Origin: Arthrobacter sp. B3I9
GTDB taxonomy: Bacteria > Actinomycetota > Actinomycetes > Actinomycetales > Micrococcaceae
Assembly (NCBI RefSeq): GCF_030816935.1
Contig: NZ_JAUSYO010000001.1
Location: 2,232,001 to 2,296,000, forward strand
Length of the DNA: 64,000 bases
Direction of reading: 5' to 3'
Shown piece by piece: positions 37,422 through 45,783 of this stretch; position 1 is the stretch's first letter; each line of letters begins with the position of its first letter. The translations under genes were made by a program, and so were the position numbers. The notes under the pieces were generated by a model. It made no database searches, was not told the origin of the DNA, and saw nothing but the letters and a program-made list of their open reading frames with translations.

Positions 37422-37465
37422 CCATTCTAGCGACCGTTGACAAACTAGAATGGTAGTGCTTGTAT
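37422..37465 (+). promoter_or_regulatory. manD promoter with overlapping inverted repeat
   Basis: TTGACA (37437-37442), 17-nt spacer, TTGTAT (37460-37465) is a near-consensus promoter. CCATTCTAG (37422-37430) and CTAGAATGG (37445-37453) form a perfect 9-bp inverted repeat spanning the -35, and ATGGTAG is repeated at 37451 and 37464. This is the probable operator of the divergent FadR-type regulator. Confidence 0.7.
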
Positions 37466-37578
37466 GGTAGCTAGAGCCGCGGAAACAGCCGGCCTTGCCC
37501 CCTCTTCCTGTCCCTTGGGAAGGTAGAGGCCGGGCTGGCTGCAAATTCAACTCCGGCCCACCATCTGAAGGACCTCCA

Positions 37579-38790
37579 GTGAAGATCACCGACGCACGGG
37601 TAGTGGTTTCGTCGCCAGGACGGAATTACGTCACGCTCGTAATCGAAACCGAAGACGGCATCACCGGCATCGGCGACGCCACCCTGAACGGGCGCGAGTT
37701 GGCCGTCGCCTCCTATCTGGCCGACCACCTGTGCCCCCTGCTGATCGGCCGCGACGCCCGCCGCATCGAGGACGCGTGGCAGTACTTCTACAAGGGCGCC
37801 TACTGGCGCCGCGGACCGGTGACCATGACGGCGATCGCGGCGATCGACGTCGCGCTCTGGGACATCAAGGGCAAGGCCGCCGGCATGCCCGTTTACGAAC
37901 TCCTGGGCGGAGCGGCCCGCGAGGGCGTCATGGTCTACGGCCACGCCAGCGGTTCTTCCCTGGACGACCTGAGCGCGGACTTCCAGCACCACCTGGACCT
38001 CGGCTACAAGGCCATCCGTGCCCAGGCCGCCGTTCCGGGGCTGGACAAGACCTACGGCATCGCGCCCGTGGACGGGAAGCTTTACGAACCGGCCAGCAGC
38101 AACGTCCCGCAGGAAGACACCTGGGAAACCACCGCCTACCTGGACTTCGCCCCGAAGATGATGGCGCACGTGCGGGAGCAGTTCGGCTACGGCGTCCATG
38201 TGCTGCATGACGTGCACCACCGGCTGACGCCGATCGAGGCAGGCCGCCTGGGCGCGTCGCTGGAGCAGTACCGGCCGTTCTGGATCGAGGACCCGACGCC
38301 GGCCGAGGACCAGTCCGCGTTCCGGCTGATCCGCCAGCACACTACGACGCCGGTCGCGGTGGGGGAGGTGTTCAACTCTATCTGGGACTGCCAGCAGCTG
38401 ATCACCGAGCGCCTGATCGACTACATCCGCACGTCGGTCTCGCATGCCGGCGGCATCACGCACCTGCGCAGGATCTTCTCCCTCGCGGACCTTTACGGCG
38501 TGCGCTCCGGCTCCCACGGCGCGGGCGATCTCTCACCCGTCTCCTTCGCGGCCGCGCTGCATGTGGACATGAGCATCCCCAACTTCGGCATCCAGGAGTA
38601 CATGGGACACCGCGACCCGGCCAACGAGGTCTTCGAAACTTCCTACTCCTTCACCGACGGCTACATGCATCCCGGAGATGCGCCCGGACTCGGTGTGCAG
38701 TTCAATGAAGAGGCAGCCGCCGCCTACCCGTTCGACGCCAAATACCTGCCCGTCAACCGGCGGCTCGACGGATCGGTGCACGACTGGTGA
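37579..38790 (+). CDS. manD: D-mannonate dehydratase, enolase superfamily
   Basis: Dehydrates D-mannonate to 2-keto-3-deoxygluconate. 403 residues. The ManD catalytic set is present: Arg147, Tyr159, metal ligands Asp211, Glu237 and Glu263, and His213/His313. GTG start with AAGGA at 6 nt; a 110-nt 5' leader separates it from the promoter. Some family members act poorly on mannonate or prefer gluconate, so the substrate is inferred from motifs and the adjacent aldolase. Confidence 0.92.
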   Translation: MKITDARVVVSSPGRNYVTLVIETEDGITGIGDATLNGRELAVASYLADHLCPLLIGRDARRIEDAWQYFYKGAYWRRGPVTMTAIAAIDVALWDIKGKAAGMPVYELLGGAAREGVMVYGHASGSSLDDLSADFQHHLDLGYKAIRAQAAVPGLDKTYGIAPVDGKLYEPASSNVPQEDTWETTAYLDFAPKMMAHVREQFGYGVHVLHDVHHRLTPIEAGRLGASLEQYRPFWIEDPTPAEDQSAFRLIRQHTTTPVAVGEVFNSIWDCQQLITERLIDYIRTSVSHAGGITHLRRIFSLADLYGVRSGSHGAGDLSPVSFAAALHVDMSIPNFGIQEYMGHRDPANEVFETSYSFTDGYMHPGDAPGLGVQFNEEAAAAYPFDAKYLPVNRRLDGSVHDW

Positions 38791-39002
38791 ACGACGCGAC
38801 GCACAAGCCAACGGGAGCTCACGCGGCCCTGCCCGCCACCCGCTCTGCGGCGACCGTTGTTCCTGCCCTGCTGGGGTTCCGGCGCATTTTCGGCCAGGAC
38901 CTGGAGCAGCACGAGGGGTTCAAGAACTTGCTCCTCAACTGGTACGGCATCATTGAAACCGACGGGCTGGACGGCCTGAGAAAAGAGATCAACCATGGCT
39001 GA
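38787..39002 (+). pseudogene. Remnant of a mannitol dehydrogenase/fructuronate reductase-type gene
   Basis: A 71-codon frame overlapping the manD stop (GTGA) and the eda start (8 nt). The N-terminal 25 residues are nondescript; residues about 27-70 (LLGFRRIFGQDLEQHEGF, then LLLNWYGIIETDGLDGLRK) resemble the C-terminal helix pair of the mannitol dehydrogenase family, which includes UxuB. The coenzyme-binding domain is missing. It looks like an internally deleted gene kept in frame with its neighbours; a functional small protein is the alternative. Confidence 0.5.
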
Positions 39003-39621
39003 CGCATCGGACGTCCTGCGCATTTCACCGGTCATCCCGGTGGTCACCATCGACGACCCCCAGGACGCCGTTCCGCTCGCGAGGGCCCTGGCCGACGGCG
39101 GCGTAAAAATCATCGAGCTCACGCTCCGGACCGACTCCGCGCTGACGTCCCTGAAGCTCATTGCGGAGGAGGTGCCGGACATCCTGGTGGGGGCCGGAAC
39201 CATCCTCACGCCGGGACAGGCCGATGCCGCTGTGTCGGCCGGCGCAAAGTTCCTGGTCAGTCCCGGGGTAACGCCGGGCCTGCTGTCCCACGTGCTCACG
39301 CTTGACGTTCCGGTACTCCCGGGTGTGGCAACCGTGGGGGAGGTCATGGCGGTTCTGGAGAGCGGCCTGGACACCATGAAATTCTTCCCCGCGGGGCCCG
39401 CCGGCGGGCCAGCCTACCTGGCCGCCATCGGCGCGCCCATCCCGCACGTCCGGTTCTGCCCCACAGGCGGGATCAGCCTGGCAACTGCCCCGGACTACCT
39501 GAAGCTTCCGAACGTGTCCTGCGTGGGCGGCAGCTGGCTGACTCCGGCAGCGGCCGTCGCGGCCAAGGATTGGGACACGGTCACCAGCCTGGCCCGCGAG
39601 GCCGCCACGCTCAGCAACTAG
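38995..39621 (+). CDS. eda: KDPG/KHG aldolase
   Basis: Cleaves 2-keto-3-deoxy-6-phosphogluconate to pyruvate and glyceraldehyde 3-phosphate. 208 residues with general base Glu41 (IIELTLRT) and Schiff-base Lys129 (MKFFPA), and VGAGTIL, GVTPG and PTGGI motifs. It closes the mannonate operon; KDG must be phosphorylated by a kinase that is not in this window. Confidence 0.94.
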   Translation: MADASDVLRISPVIPVVTIDDPQDAVPLARALADGGVKIIELTLRTDSALTSLKLIAEEVPDILVGAGTILTPGQADAAVSAGAKFLVSPGVTPGLLSHVLTLDVPVLPGVATVGEVMAVLESGLDTMKFFPAGPAGGPAYLAAIGAPIPHVRFCPTGGISLATAPDYLKLPNVSCVGGSWLTPAAAVAAKDWDTVTSLAREAATLSN

Positions 39622-39664
39622 GGCGCATGGGGCGGGTTCCGGCAAGTTCGCGCTAAAAAGCTAT

Positions 39665-39775
39665 TCAGCGCCAGATGGACGTGAAACGCGTCAGCAGGAC
39701 GATCATCACGATGACCGCGATCGTGAAGAGGATAGTCCGGGTCCAAAGCGAAATTCCCTTGCGGTCAGGGGTCAA
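39665..39775 (-). CDS. 36-residue single-span membrane peptide
   Basis: A TTG start overlaps the stop region of the upstream VOC gene by 11 nt and opens a 36-codon frame: basic-polar N-terminus (LTPDRKGISLWTR), then a 17-residue hydrophobic span (TILFTIAVIVMIVLLTR) and a short aromatic/basic end (FTSIWR). The transmembrane pattern and the overlap suggest a real small gene, but nothing else supports it. Confidence 0.45.
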   Translation of the reverse strand: MTPDRKGISLWTRTILFTIAVIVMIVLLTRFTSIWR

Positions 39776-40142
39776 GCCGCTTGCGCAGGAGGCAGAACTC
39801 ATTGCCCTCTGGGTCGGCCAGAACGTGCCATTGCTCCTCGCCGGACTGTCCGACGTCGGCGGGCCGGGCGCCGAGGTCGAGCAACCGTTCCAGCTCGGCG
39901 TCCTGGTCCCGGTCGACGGGGTTGACGTCGATGTGCAGGGGGAGCTTGCCGGTCCGAGGGTCGCTGCTGGGGCTCAGGATGATGGTCGGCTGCAGGCCAC
40001 CGAACCCGGCGTCGGGCGGCCCGATCTCGATCGCACCATCCTCCCGGCCAAGCTCAACGTAGCCGAGGACCTCGCTCCAGAAGAGCGCGAGCCGTTCGGG
40101 GTCGGCGCAGTCGAGGACCAGTTCACTGATGCGGCATGACAT
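39765..40142 (-). CDS. VOC family protein (glyoxalase-like)
   Basis: 125 residues with a paired beta-alpha-beta VOC fold: ISELVLDCADPERLALFWSEVLGY, LHIDVNP, and WHVLADPEGNEFCLL. It belongs to the group of unknown-function glyoxalase/bleomycin-resistance-like proteins. Confidence 0.87.
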   Translation of the reverse strand: MSCRISELVLDCADPERLALFWSEVLGYVELGREDGAIEIGPPDAGFGGLQPTIILSPSSDPRTGKLPLHIDVNPVDRDQDAELERLLDLGARPADVGQSGEEQWHVLADPEGNEFCLLRKRLDP

Positions 40143-40230
40143 GGGACTCAGTGTACGGATACGTGCGGTTCGGATGCAGCCATGCCGGACCGGCGCCTGA
40201 CGGCATCCTGCGGAGACGACGTGCTGAGTC

Positions 40231-40824
40231 TTAGGCGCCGGGTGCGGCGTCCGGGCCGGGCTGGAGCAAGTGGCGGTACGTATAGAGGTCGCGGAGCAGG
40301 GCGATCTCGGCGAGATGATGGATCATCTCGCGGTTGATGTGCAGGACCAGTGCCGCCATGGGGGCGTCGGCGTACGGTCCTTCGGCTGGCCCGCACGGCG
40401 CCGCCAAACCGGCGTCGCCGAGGCTCTTCACACCGTGGATCCACCGTGCATAATGCTCATCCAGCCGGGCCAGTGCCTCGGCTGCCGTCGCCGGATATTC
40501 GAAGTTCTGGTAGTCAACTGCAGGGCCGCCGAAGTGCGAGGCGGTGCGCGCACCGAGCACACCGACCAAAATGTGGCCCAAGCGCCAGGCAATGGTAGTC
40601 AGCGGAGCCGGAACCGGCTCCGGGTAGCTGAAATCAATGGTGAAATCCCCGGCACCCGGCGCGGTAGGGGAGGTTGAGGCGTCCTTGCGGCGGACATTCC
40701 AGCCCGGAACCGGTTCCCAGAAGTACTCGTAGTCAGTCAGCCCGTTCAGGCGCGGGCGGGCCTGGTTGCTGAAATGCCAGTCCAGTTGTTCCGCCAACTC
40801 GTGGTTCCAGTGAACATCCGGCAT
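40231..40824 (-). CDS. DinB superfamily protein
   Basis: 197 residues, four-helix-bundle DinB/YfiT-like: LDWHFSNQARPRLNGLTDYEYFWEPVPG, TTIAWRLGHILVG and HINREMIHHLAEIALLRDLY with the metal-ligand His residues. Likely a thiol-dependent (mycothiol-type) transferase relative. Unrelated to DNA polymerase IV despite the name. Confidence 0.87.
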   Translation of the reverse strand: MPDVHWNHELAEQLDWHFSNQARPRLNGLTDYEYFWEPVPGWNVRRKDASTSPTAPGAGDFTIDFSYPEPVPAPLTTIAWRLGHILVGVLGARTASHFGGPAVDYQNFEYPATAAEALARLDEHYARWIHGVKSLGDAGLAAPCGPAEGPYADAPMAALVLHINREMIHHLAEIALLRDLYTYRHLLQPGPDAAPGA

Positions 40825-40971
40825 AGCGAACCTCCTTGGGCGTCCAGCCGCGAGTGGCGGGGCGGATTACAGCAAAGTACCGCGAACATTCCGCTGCCGA
40901 AAGACCCCGACCACGCCCGGCAGGCTCCGGCCGGCGAAGGTGAAGCGGGGGAATGCGTGGGGTACGTGCGT

Positions 40972-41550
40972 TCAGTCATGCAGGGTGGGCCGGTAGGTGA
41001 GCTCTTGGACGTGGCCGTCGAGCGTCCGGCTCTCGATCAGCTCGAGGTCGAAGTCGGCTGCACCCCGGAAGATTGGGTCCACTCCGGTCTGACCGGTGAT
41101 GACAGGGAAGAGCGTCACCTGGACGCTGTCGACCAGACCGGCGGCCATCAGCGCCCGGTTCATCGATAGGCTGCCGTGTGAACGCAACGGCACCTCGGAC
41201 TCCTCCTTGAGACGGGCGACGACGTCGACCGCGTCGCCGCTCACAACTGTCGCTTCCGGCCAGTCGAGCGGTCCTTCCAGCGTGGTCGACACCACCGTTG
41301 CCGGCAGGTTCCTCATCAGCGTGACCCATGGGTCACGGACCTCGGATTCCGCGGTGCTCGAGGACAGCATTTCCGCGAATATCCGATACGTGTTGGCCCC
41401 GAACACCATCCGCTGTTCCTCGCTGTACAGGGCGAGGCGGCGCTCGAGCAGTTCTGGGCCTTGCTTGCCCCAGTAGCCGCCCCAGTTGCCGCGGTGGGAG
41501 CCGAAACCGTCAAGGCTGGAAAAGACGTCGAAGGTGTAAGTGGCGGTCAT
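40972..41550 (-). CDS. Dihydrofolate reductase-like (RibD C-terminal) protein
   Basis: 192 residues with the RibD_C/DHFR fold: TFDVFSSLDGFGS, MVFGANTYRIFAEM, HGSLSMNRALMAAGLVDSVQVTLFPVITG. The group contains many NADPH reductases of unknown substrate. The 225 bp upstream (41551-41775) holds no gene. Confidence 0.88.
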   Translation of the reverse strand: MTATYTFDVFSSLDGFGSHRGNWGGYWGKQGPELLERRLALYSEEQRMVFGANTYRIFAEMLSSSTAESEVRDPWVTLMRNLPATVVSTTLEGPLDWPEATVVSGDAVDVVARLKEESEVPLRSHGSLSMNRALMAAGLVDSVQVTLFPVITGQTGVDPIFRGAADFDLELIESRTLDGHVQELTYRPTLHD

Positions 41551-41775
41551 CGTGTGCTCCTCGAGTGCGGTCCGTCGAACGGGGGATACAGAGCGGGATC
41601 ACGGGGAAACCTAGAACGCCGAGCTTCGGCTGTCAACGGTCGCATCACTTAAGCGATTCCTTCCCGGTGTCCACTGATACTTGGGTTGACGCGCCAAGGT
41701 CCTTGACATCGCAAAGTAGCATGGCGGCAGGTTTGGGCCAACGATTGGATCTGTCGAGCGGTCAGGGAGAGCAGC

Positions 41776-42450
41776 ATGAAGCCGTCAGTGCATGTTTTCG
41801 ACGTCAACGAGACGTTGTCGGACATGTCCACCATGGGACAACGGTTCGTTGAAGTCGGGGCACCGGAACATCTGGCCAAGCTGTGGTTCGCGACCCTGTT
41901 GCGCGATGGATTCGCGCTTGCGGCCGCCGGTGACAACGTTCCTTTCGCTGCCATCGGCGCTGAGGCGTTGCCCGGCCTGTTCACCGGTACCGAACTGAAC
42001 CGGGACCTCGAGGCGGCAGTGGAACACATCATGAAGGGTTTTTCCGCGCTCGAGTTGCACCCTGATGTCGTCGATGGCGTGAAGGCCCTGCACGCCGCCG
42101 GATACCGGCTCGCTACTCTAACAAACGGCTCCACGGAGGTGGCCGAAAAGCTGTTCGACGACGCAGGCATCCGCGACAGCTTCGAGCTACTGCTGTCGGT
42201 TGAAGACGCCCGGGCGTGGAAGCCGGGTAAAGCCTCCTATGAGTACGCCGCCGCTGCCCTGGGGACGTCCCCTGAGCAGATGCTGCTGGCCGCTGTCCAT
42301 CCTTGGGATATTCACGGGGCATCCCGCGCCGGCTTGGCCACGGCGTGGATCAATCGCAGGGGCGCGCCGTACCCGAACTATTTCCAAGCGCCGGATCACA
42401 TTGTCTCCGTCCTGCCCGAACTGGTCTCGGCATTGGATGGAAGAACCTGA
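41776..42450 (+). CDS. Haloacid dehalogenase type II
   Basis: 224 residues of the HAD superfamily, L-2-haloacid dehalogenase group: nucleophile Asp9 in FDVNETL, TNGST, and Lys in AWKPGKASYEYAA; the last acidic motif is HPWDIHGASRAGL. The family hydrolyses 2-haloacids, but many members act on other substrates. Its stop codon is inside a terminator stem. Confidence 0.88.
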   Translation: MKPSVHVFDVNETLSDMSTMGQRFVEVGAPEHLAKLWFATLLRDGFALAAAGDNVPFAAIGAEALPGLFTGTELNRDLEAAVEHIMKGFSALELHPDVVDGVKALHAAGYRLATLTNGSTEVAEKLFDDAGIRDSFELLLSVEDARAWKPGKASYEYAAAALGTSPEQMLLAAVHPWDIHGASRAGLATAWINRRGAPYPNYFQAPDHIVSVLPELVSALDGRT

Positions 42451-42472
42451 CGGTCGGCACGACCGTCAGGTT
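42444..42472 (+). terminator. Terminator overlapping the dehalogenase stop
   Basis: Perfect 13-bp stem (42444-42456 with 42460-42472) with a 3-nt loop; the TGA stop lies in the left arm. The tail is TTGGTCTG. Confidence 0.8.
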
Positions 42473-42555
42473 GGTCTGCGGAAGCGTACCGGAGCCGGCC
42501 TTGTCCCTGGCGGAAACCCGGTGCTTGCCACGGATGTTTAGGGCAGACTGGTGGC

Positions 42556-43629
42556 GTGAGCCAAATCCGGTGGGTGCTGCACGTCGATCTCGACCAGTTC
42601 ATAGCGGCGGTTGAAGTGCTCCGGCGGCCGGAGCTTGCCGGCAGGCCGATCATTGTCGGCGGTCGCGGCGACCCCACGGAACGAGCTGTGGTGTCGACCG
42701 CATCCTATGAAGCAAGGGCCTTCGGCGTGGGTTCGGGAATGCCTTTACGCATTGCGGCCCGAAAGGTGCCAGACGCTGTAATCCTGCCCGTCGACCAGGA
42801 GGCTTACCTCGCGGCCTCTGAAACCGTCATGGCTACCCTGCGCGAGCAGCCCGGCGCCACCGTGCAGGTGCTGGGTTGGGACGAGGCCTTTGTCGGCACT
42901 GAAACGGAGAACCCTGAAGCCTACGCCCGGCACGTGCAGGCCGCTGTCCTGGAGCGAACGCAACTGCACTGCAGCGTTGGCATCGGTGACACTCTGGTCC
43001 GAGCCAAGGTCGCCACCGGTTTCGGCAAGCCGGCCGGCGTCTTCCGTCTCACTTCCGGGAACTGGCTCGACGTCATGGGCAGCCGGCCCACCAAGGACCT
43101 GTGGGGGGTCGGGACCAAAGTGTCGGGGCGGTTGGCCAAACTGGGCATCAACACAGTCGCCGAGCTGGCCGCGTCCGACCCCCAAGACCTGGTCCCGGAG
43201 TTCGGCCCGAGGATGGGTCCTTGGTATGCGGAGCTCGGACGGGGGGACGGCGCCAGCGTTGTGGATGACACGCCCTGGGTTGCCCGCGGGCATAGCCGGG
43301 AGACCACCTTCCAGCGCGACCTGACCGAGCCGGCCCAGGTGGAGGACGCGGTGAGGGACCTGACAGCGCGTGTCCTTGAGGATGTTGTGGCCGAAGGACG
43401 GCCGGTGGTCGGCCTGACCCTCAAGGTCCGATACGCGCCATTCTTCACCAAGACCCACGCGCGGAAGATTCCCGAGACATTCGACCGGAATTACATCCTC
43501 GCGCGCGCCTTGGACCTCGCCGCCGGAATCGAAGCGGACCGTCCAATCCGGCTCCTGGGCCTGCGGGCCGAAATGGCAATGCCGGACGACGCTCGAAAGG
43601 GCCATACCCCCACGCGCGGCGGTTGGTGA
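42556..43629 (+). CDS. Y-family DNA polymerase IV, DinB2-like (no aromatic steric gate)
   Basis: Lesion-bypass polymerase of 357 residues. Catalytic acids are D11 (HVDLDQF) and D109-E110 (LGWDEAF); fingers motif YEARAFGVGSGMPL is near 51. The residue at the steric-gate position (aligned with Dpo4 Tyr12) is Ile16, not Tyr or Phe. M. smegmatis DinB2, with the same HVDLDQF signature and Leu at this place, readily inserts ribonucleotides. The C-terminus lacks an obvious beta-clamp motif. GTG start at 42556. A housekeeping DinB with an aromatic gate would be expected elsewhere. Confidence 0.9.
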   Translation: MSQIRWVLHVDLDQFIAAVEVLRRPELAGRPIIVGGRGDPTERAVVSTASYEARAFGVGSGMPLRIAARKVPDAVILPVDQEAYLAASETVMATLREQPGATVQVLGWDEAFVGTETENPEAYARHVQAAVLERTQLHCSVGIGDTLVRAKVATGFGKPAGVFRLTSGNWLDVMGSRPTKDLWGVGTKVSGRLAKLGINTVAELAASDPQDLVPEFGPRMGPWYAELGRGDGASVVDDTPWVARGHSRETTFQRDLTEPAQVEDAVRDLTARVLEDVVAEGRPVVGLTLKVRYAPFFTKTHARKIPETFDRNYILARALDLAAGIEADRPIRLLGLRAEMAMPDDARKGHTPTRGGW

Positions 43630-43793
43630 CCGCGCCGCATCACACCCAGGACGATGACGACGATGGCGAGCGCGCCCGCACACCAGAGGACCACCTGGTT
43701 CGCAAGGGCGGTCAGCACCAGGCGGTAACGCATATTGAGGACATGCGGGGGCGGCTCCGCAACCGTGTCGGCGGCCGGTGGGATCATGACCCT

Positions 43794-44075
43794 ATGACGG
43801 CTCCAACGGTGGAAGCGGCGACCAATGATCTGATGGATCGGGCCTGGAACGTTGTCTATGACCTGCTCGCGGAGCGCGGGTTGTTCCGTGACGGGCTGGA
43901 CGTCGAGGAGTACACCGGGATCCATTCCTGGGTGGACGGCCTCATCCGGTACACAGTGGTCCACTCCCGATCCGTAGCGGTGCTTTTCCAGGACACCTGC
44001 CCGGTGGACGCGGTGGTGTTCCACCACGACCTGCTCGGCGCGGACGACCCGAAAAGCTACTTTTCCTTCCCTTAG
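43794..44075 (+). CDS. Hypothetical protein, 93 residues
   Basis: A small acidic soluble-looking protein (MDRAWNVVYDLLAERGLFRDGLDVEEYTGIHSWVDGLIRYTVVHSRSVAVLFQDTCPVD). No family recognised. ATG 43794 is chosen because the sequence before it looks non-coding. Confidence 0.6.
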   Translation: MTAPTVEAATNDLMDRAWNVVYDLLAERGLFRDGLDVEEYTGIHSWVDGLIRYTVVHSRSVAVLFQDTCPVDAVVFHHDLLGADDPKSYFSFP

Positions 44076-44398
44076 CCCCTTAGTCCCTCCGCCCGACGAC
44101 CATGGCGGGCGGCTGCGCTGGGTTCTTCGCAGCTGCGACGCCCGGCAACATCGCCGAACCACTTGTGCCACGCTGATGCGACCCAACTGGCAATTCCCGC
44201 TCCTGGACATCAAGAACCGGTGAGGCCGTGTTGAAAGTAGTGCCCTAGGGACGATTCCACATGGTCGGGCGAGGGCAACTTGAGGGGATCTTTAGTCTTT
44301 CCAGAACAAAAACGATCGTTTTGGTTGACACGGTTGGGGGAGGAGATGCCAAATAGTCACTCCCGGGGAGACGGCACTAGAACAAGTTGGATGGAGAG
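44076..44398 (+). other. Intergenic region with a 14-bp palindrome and TTGACA
   Basis: No gene seen in 323 bp. At 44309-44322 the perfect palindrome AAAACGATCGTTTT occurs, and TTGACA at 44325-44330 follows 2 nt later; the -10 is unclear. The palindrome resembles LacI-type operators (central CG), and its place just before a -35 suggests control of the small gene at 44399. The region is more AT-rich than its surroundings. Confidence 0.5.
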
Positions 44399-44608
44399 AT
44401 GAACGCACCGGCATTTGAGGAAGTTCGTCAACGAACCTATGACGTACTGGCAAAAGTTCAGGAAAAGTTGCGGTCCGACTGGCTCTACGATGACCAAGGG
44501 CCGAGCCATGAGCAGGTTGAGGCTCTGGACGAGGCGCGCAAACACGTAGCTGCGGCGAGGGCTGCCCTGCGCAAAGCTGCCCCGGTGCCGGGCTCCGTCG
44601 TACCTTAA
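44399..44608 (+). CDS. Small helical hypothetical protein
   Basis: 69 residues, nearly all helical and charged (FEEVRQRTYDVLAKVQEKLRSDW, EQVEALDEARKHVAAARAALRKA), suggesting a two-helix coiled coil. No family recognised. ATG 44399 or TTG 44387 could start it; neither has a well spaced ribosome site. Confidence 0.55.
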   Translation: MNAPAFEEVRQRTYDVLAKVQEKLRSDWLYDDQGPSHEQVEALDEARKHVAAARAALRKAAPVPGSVVP

Positions 44609-44722
44609 CAGGTGGACCATACCGAGCTTCGCTGGGCGGCGTTGAGGCGGAGGAGGTCGGAGCTGACGTTCCGGGCGGGGCGGGGAACGTAGCTGACCGT
44701 CGACCCGGTCAACGGCGTCGTT

Positions 44723-44932
44723 TCACGGGCAGGCCGCCCCGCGCGGCATCGTTGCGATGAGCGGGCCTCCGGTGGCCCATGAGGCGGAATCCTCCTGAAT
44801 TCGGACGCCGTGTGAGGAGCCGGGCCACAGGGGATCGAAGCCCACGAAATTCGCCGACAGTTCCAGGACCACGCTGAGACGTCTCGCTGATCTGCCTCTT
44901 ATACGGGCGAACCGCTTTCCCGTCCCGGTCAT
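44723..44932 (-). CDS. Hypothetical protein, 69 residues
   Basis: Starts with ATG overlapping the stop of the upstream gene (ATGA), which argues for a coupled two-gene unit. N-terminus is basic (KRFARIRGRSARRL); the rest (LSANFVGFDPLWPGSSHGVRIQED) matches nothing I recognise. The 114 bp downstream shows no gene. Confidence 0.4.
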   Translation of the reverse strand: MTGTGKRFARIRGRSARRLSVVLELSANFVGFDPLWPGSSHGVRIQEDSASWATGGPLIATMPRGAACP

Positions 44933-45513
44933 AGGTCGTTTGCTCCTCTTGGAGGGCAGCCGTCGTGTACCGGCAGTAAAGGGTGGGGGTAGGTGGCTGC
45001 GTCGACGGCGTCCAACACCTCCAATGCCGTCAGGTGTGCCGCCACTGCGACGTCTTTAATCGCCTTGCCGTGGGTGATTGCTGCGGCGACCGCAGAGTGC
45101 AGGCGGGTGACGCCTTGACCGTCGGTTCTAGAAGATTCGAGCAGTGCGGCGGCCTCTTCCACGGCGAGGATTTCGTTGTCGTTCACCACAGTCCTCCAGT
45201 CGCGTCGGGTCGTTTCCGGCAACCGGTCCGGGAGGGCGCCAGGGCTCAGTGTCTGCCCTCGGAGCGTGAGCTGGTATTGGGCCAGTGCTGTTTCCGGCTG
45301 CCCTGGGTGGGCCGCGAGGAGGCGGCGGAGCGCATCTCTGGTCCCGGCGTGGTGCGGGTCAGTCTCTGACAGCATGGCCTCGATGATGTCAGCGGCCTGT
45401 CGACCTATTCCCGCGACGTCCTCGTCCGGGGAGATCGCGGGCTCCGCGGTTGCCGGCGGTCCACACCGACTCGCCGGTCGACGAATTAGCCATAACCTCA
45501 ACTTTGCGTCCAA
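44929..45513 (-). CDS. Hypothetical protein, 194 residues
   Basis: A long frame with helical segments: ADIIEAMLSETDP...TRDALRRLLAAHPGQ, then LAVEEAAALLESS and GKAIKDVAVAAHLTALEVLDAVDAA. The last could be a helix-turn-helix. TTG 45513 or ATG 45375 may be the start. It ends in ATGA with the next gene. The 270 bp before the polyketide synthase (45514-45783) contains no gene. Confidence 0.55.
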   Translation of the reverse strand: MDAKLRLWLIRRPASRCGPPATAEPAISPDEDVAGIGRQAADIIEAMLSETDPHHAGTRDALRRLLAAHPGQPETALAQYQLTLRGQTLSPGALPDRLPETTRRDWRTVVNDNEILAVEEAAALLESSRTDGQGVTRLHSAVAAAITHGKAIKDVAVAAHLTALEVLDAVDAATYPHPLLPVHDGCPPRGANDL

Positions 45514-45783
45514 AATGCCGTGGGCTCAAACATCGATCCTGCTGACTACCGGGATTTTTCGTCCCAAGAACCCTGGCCCGGGATTGTTCGTGTGTGTGCG
45601 GAAGTTGCCACCGGCGAACGTTGCCAAAGCAGCTACTTTACATAATGTCGATTATCGGCGCTTTAGAACAAGCCCTGGAAGGGGCTGGAGTCCCGTCCGG
45701 CTGGGCCTTCGCCCACGCGACTCGGCCCGGTCCTCCGTCAGGCCAATCATTGTCTTTAGCGTCGGCCTCACTGAGAATGAACC

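Noticed and set aside
43491-44213. Minus-strand frame with one hydrophobic stretch (NQVVLWCAGALAIVVIVLGVM)
   Set aside because: The frame runs antisense into the polymerase and has no ribosome site; the hydrophobic run may be real but is not enough for a call.
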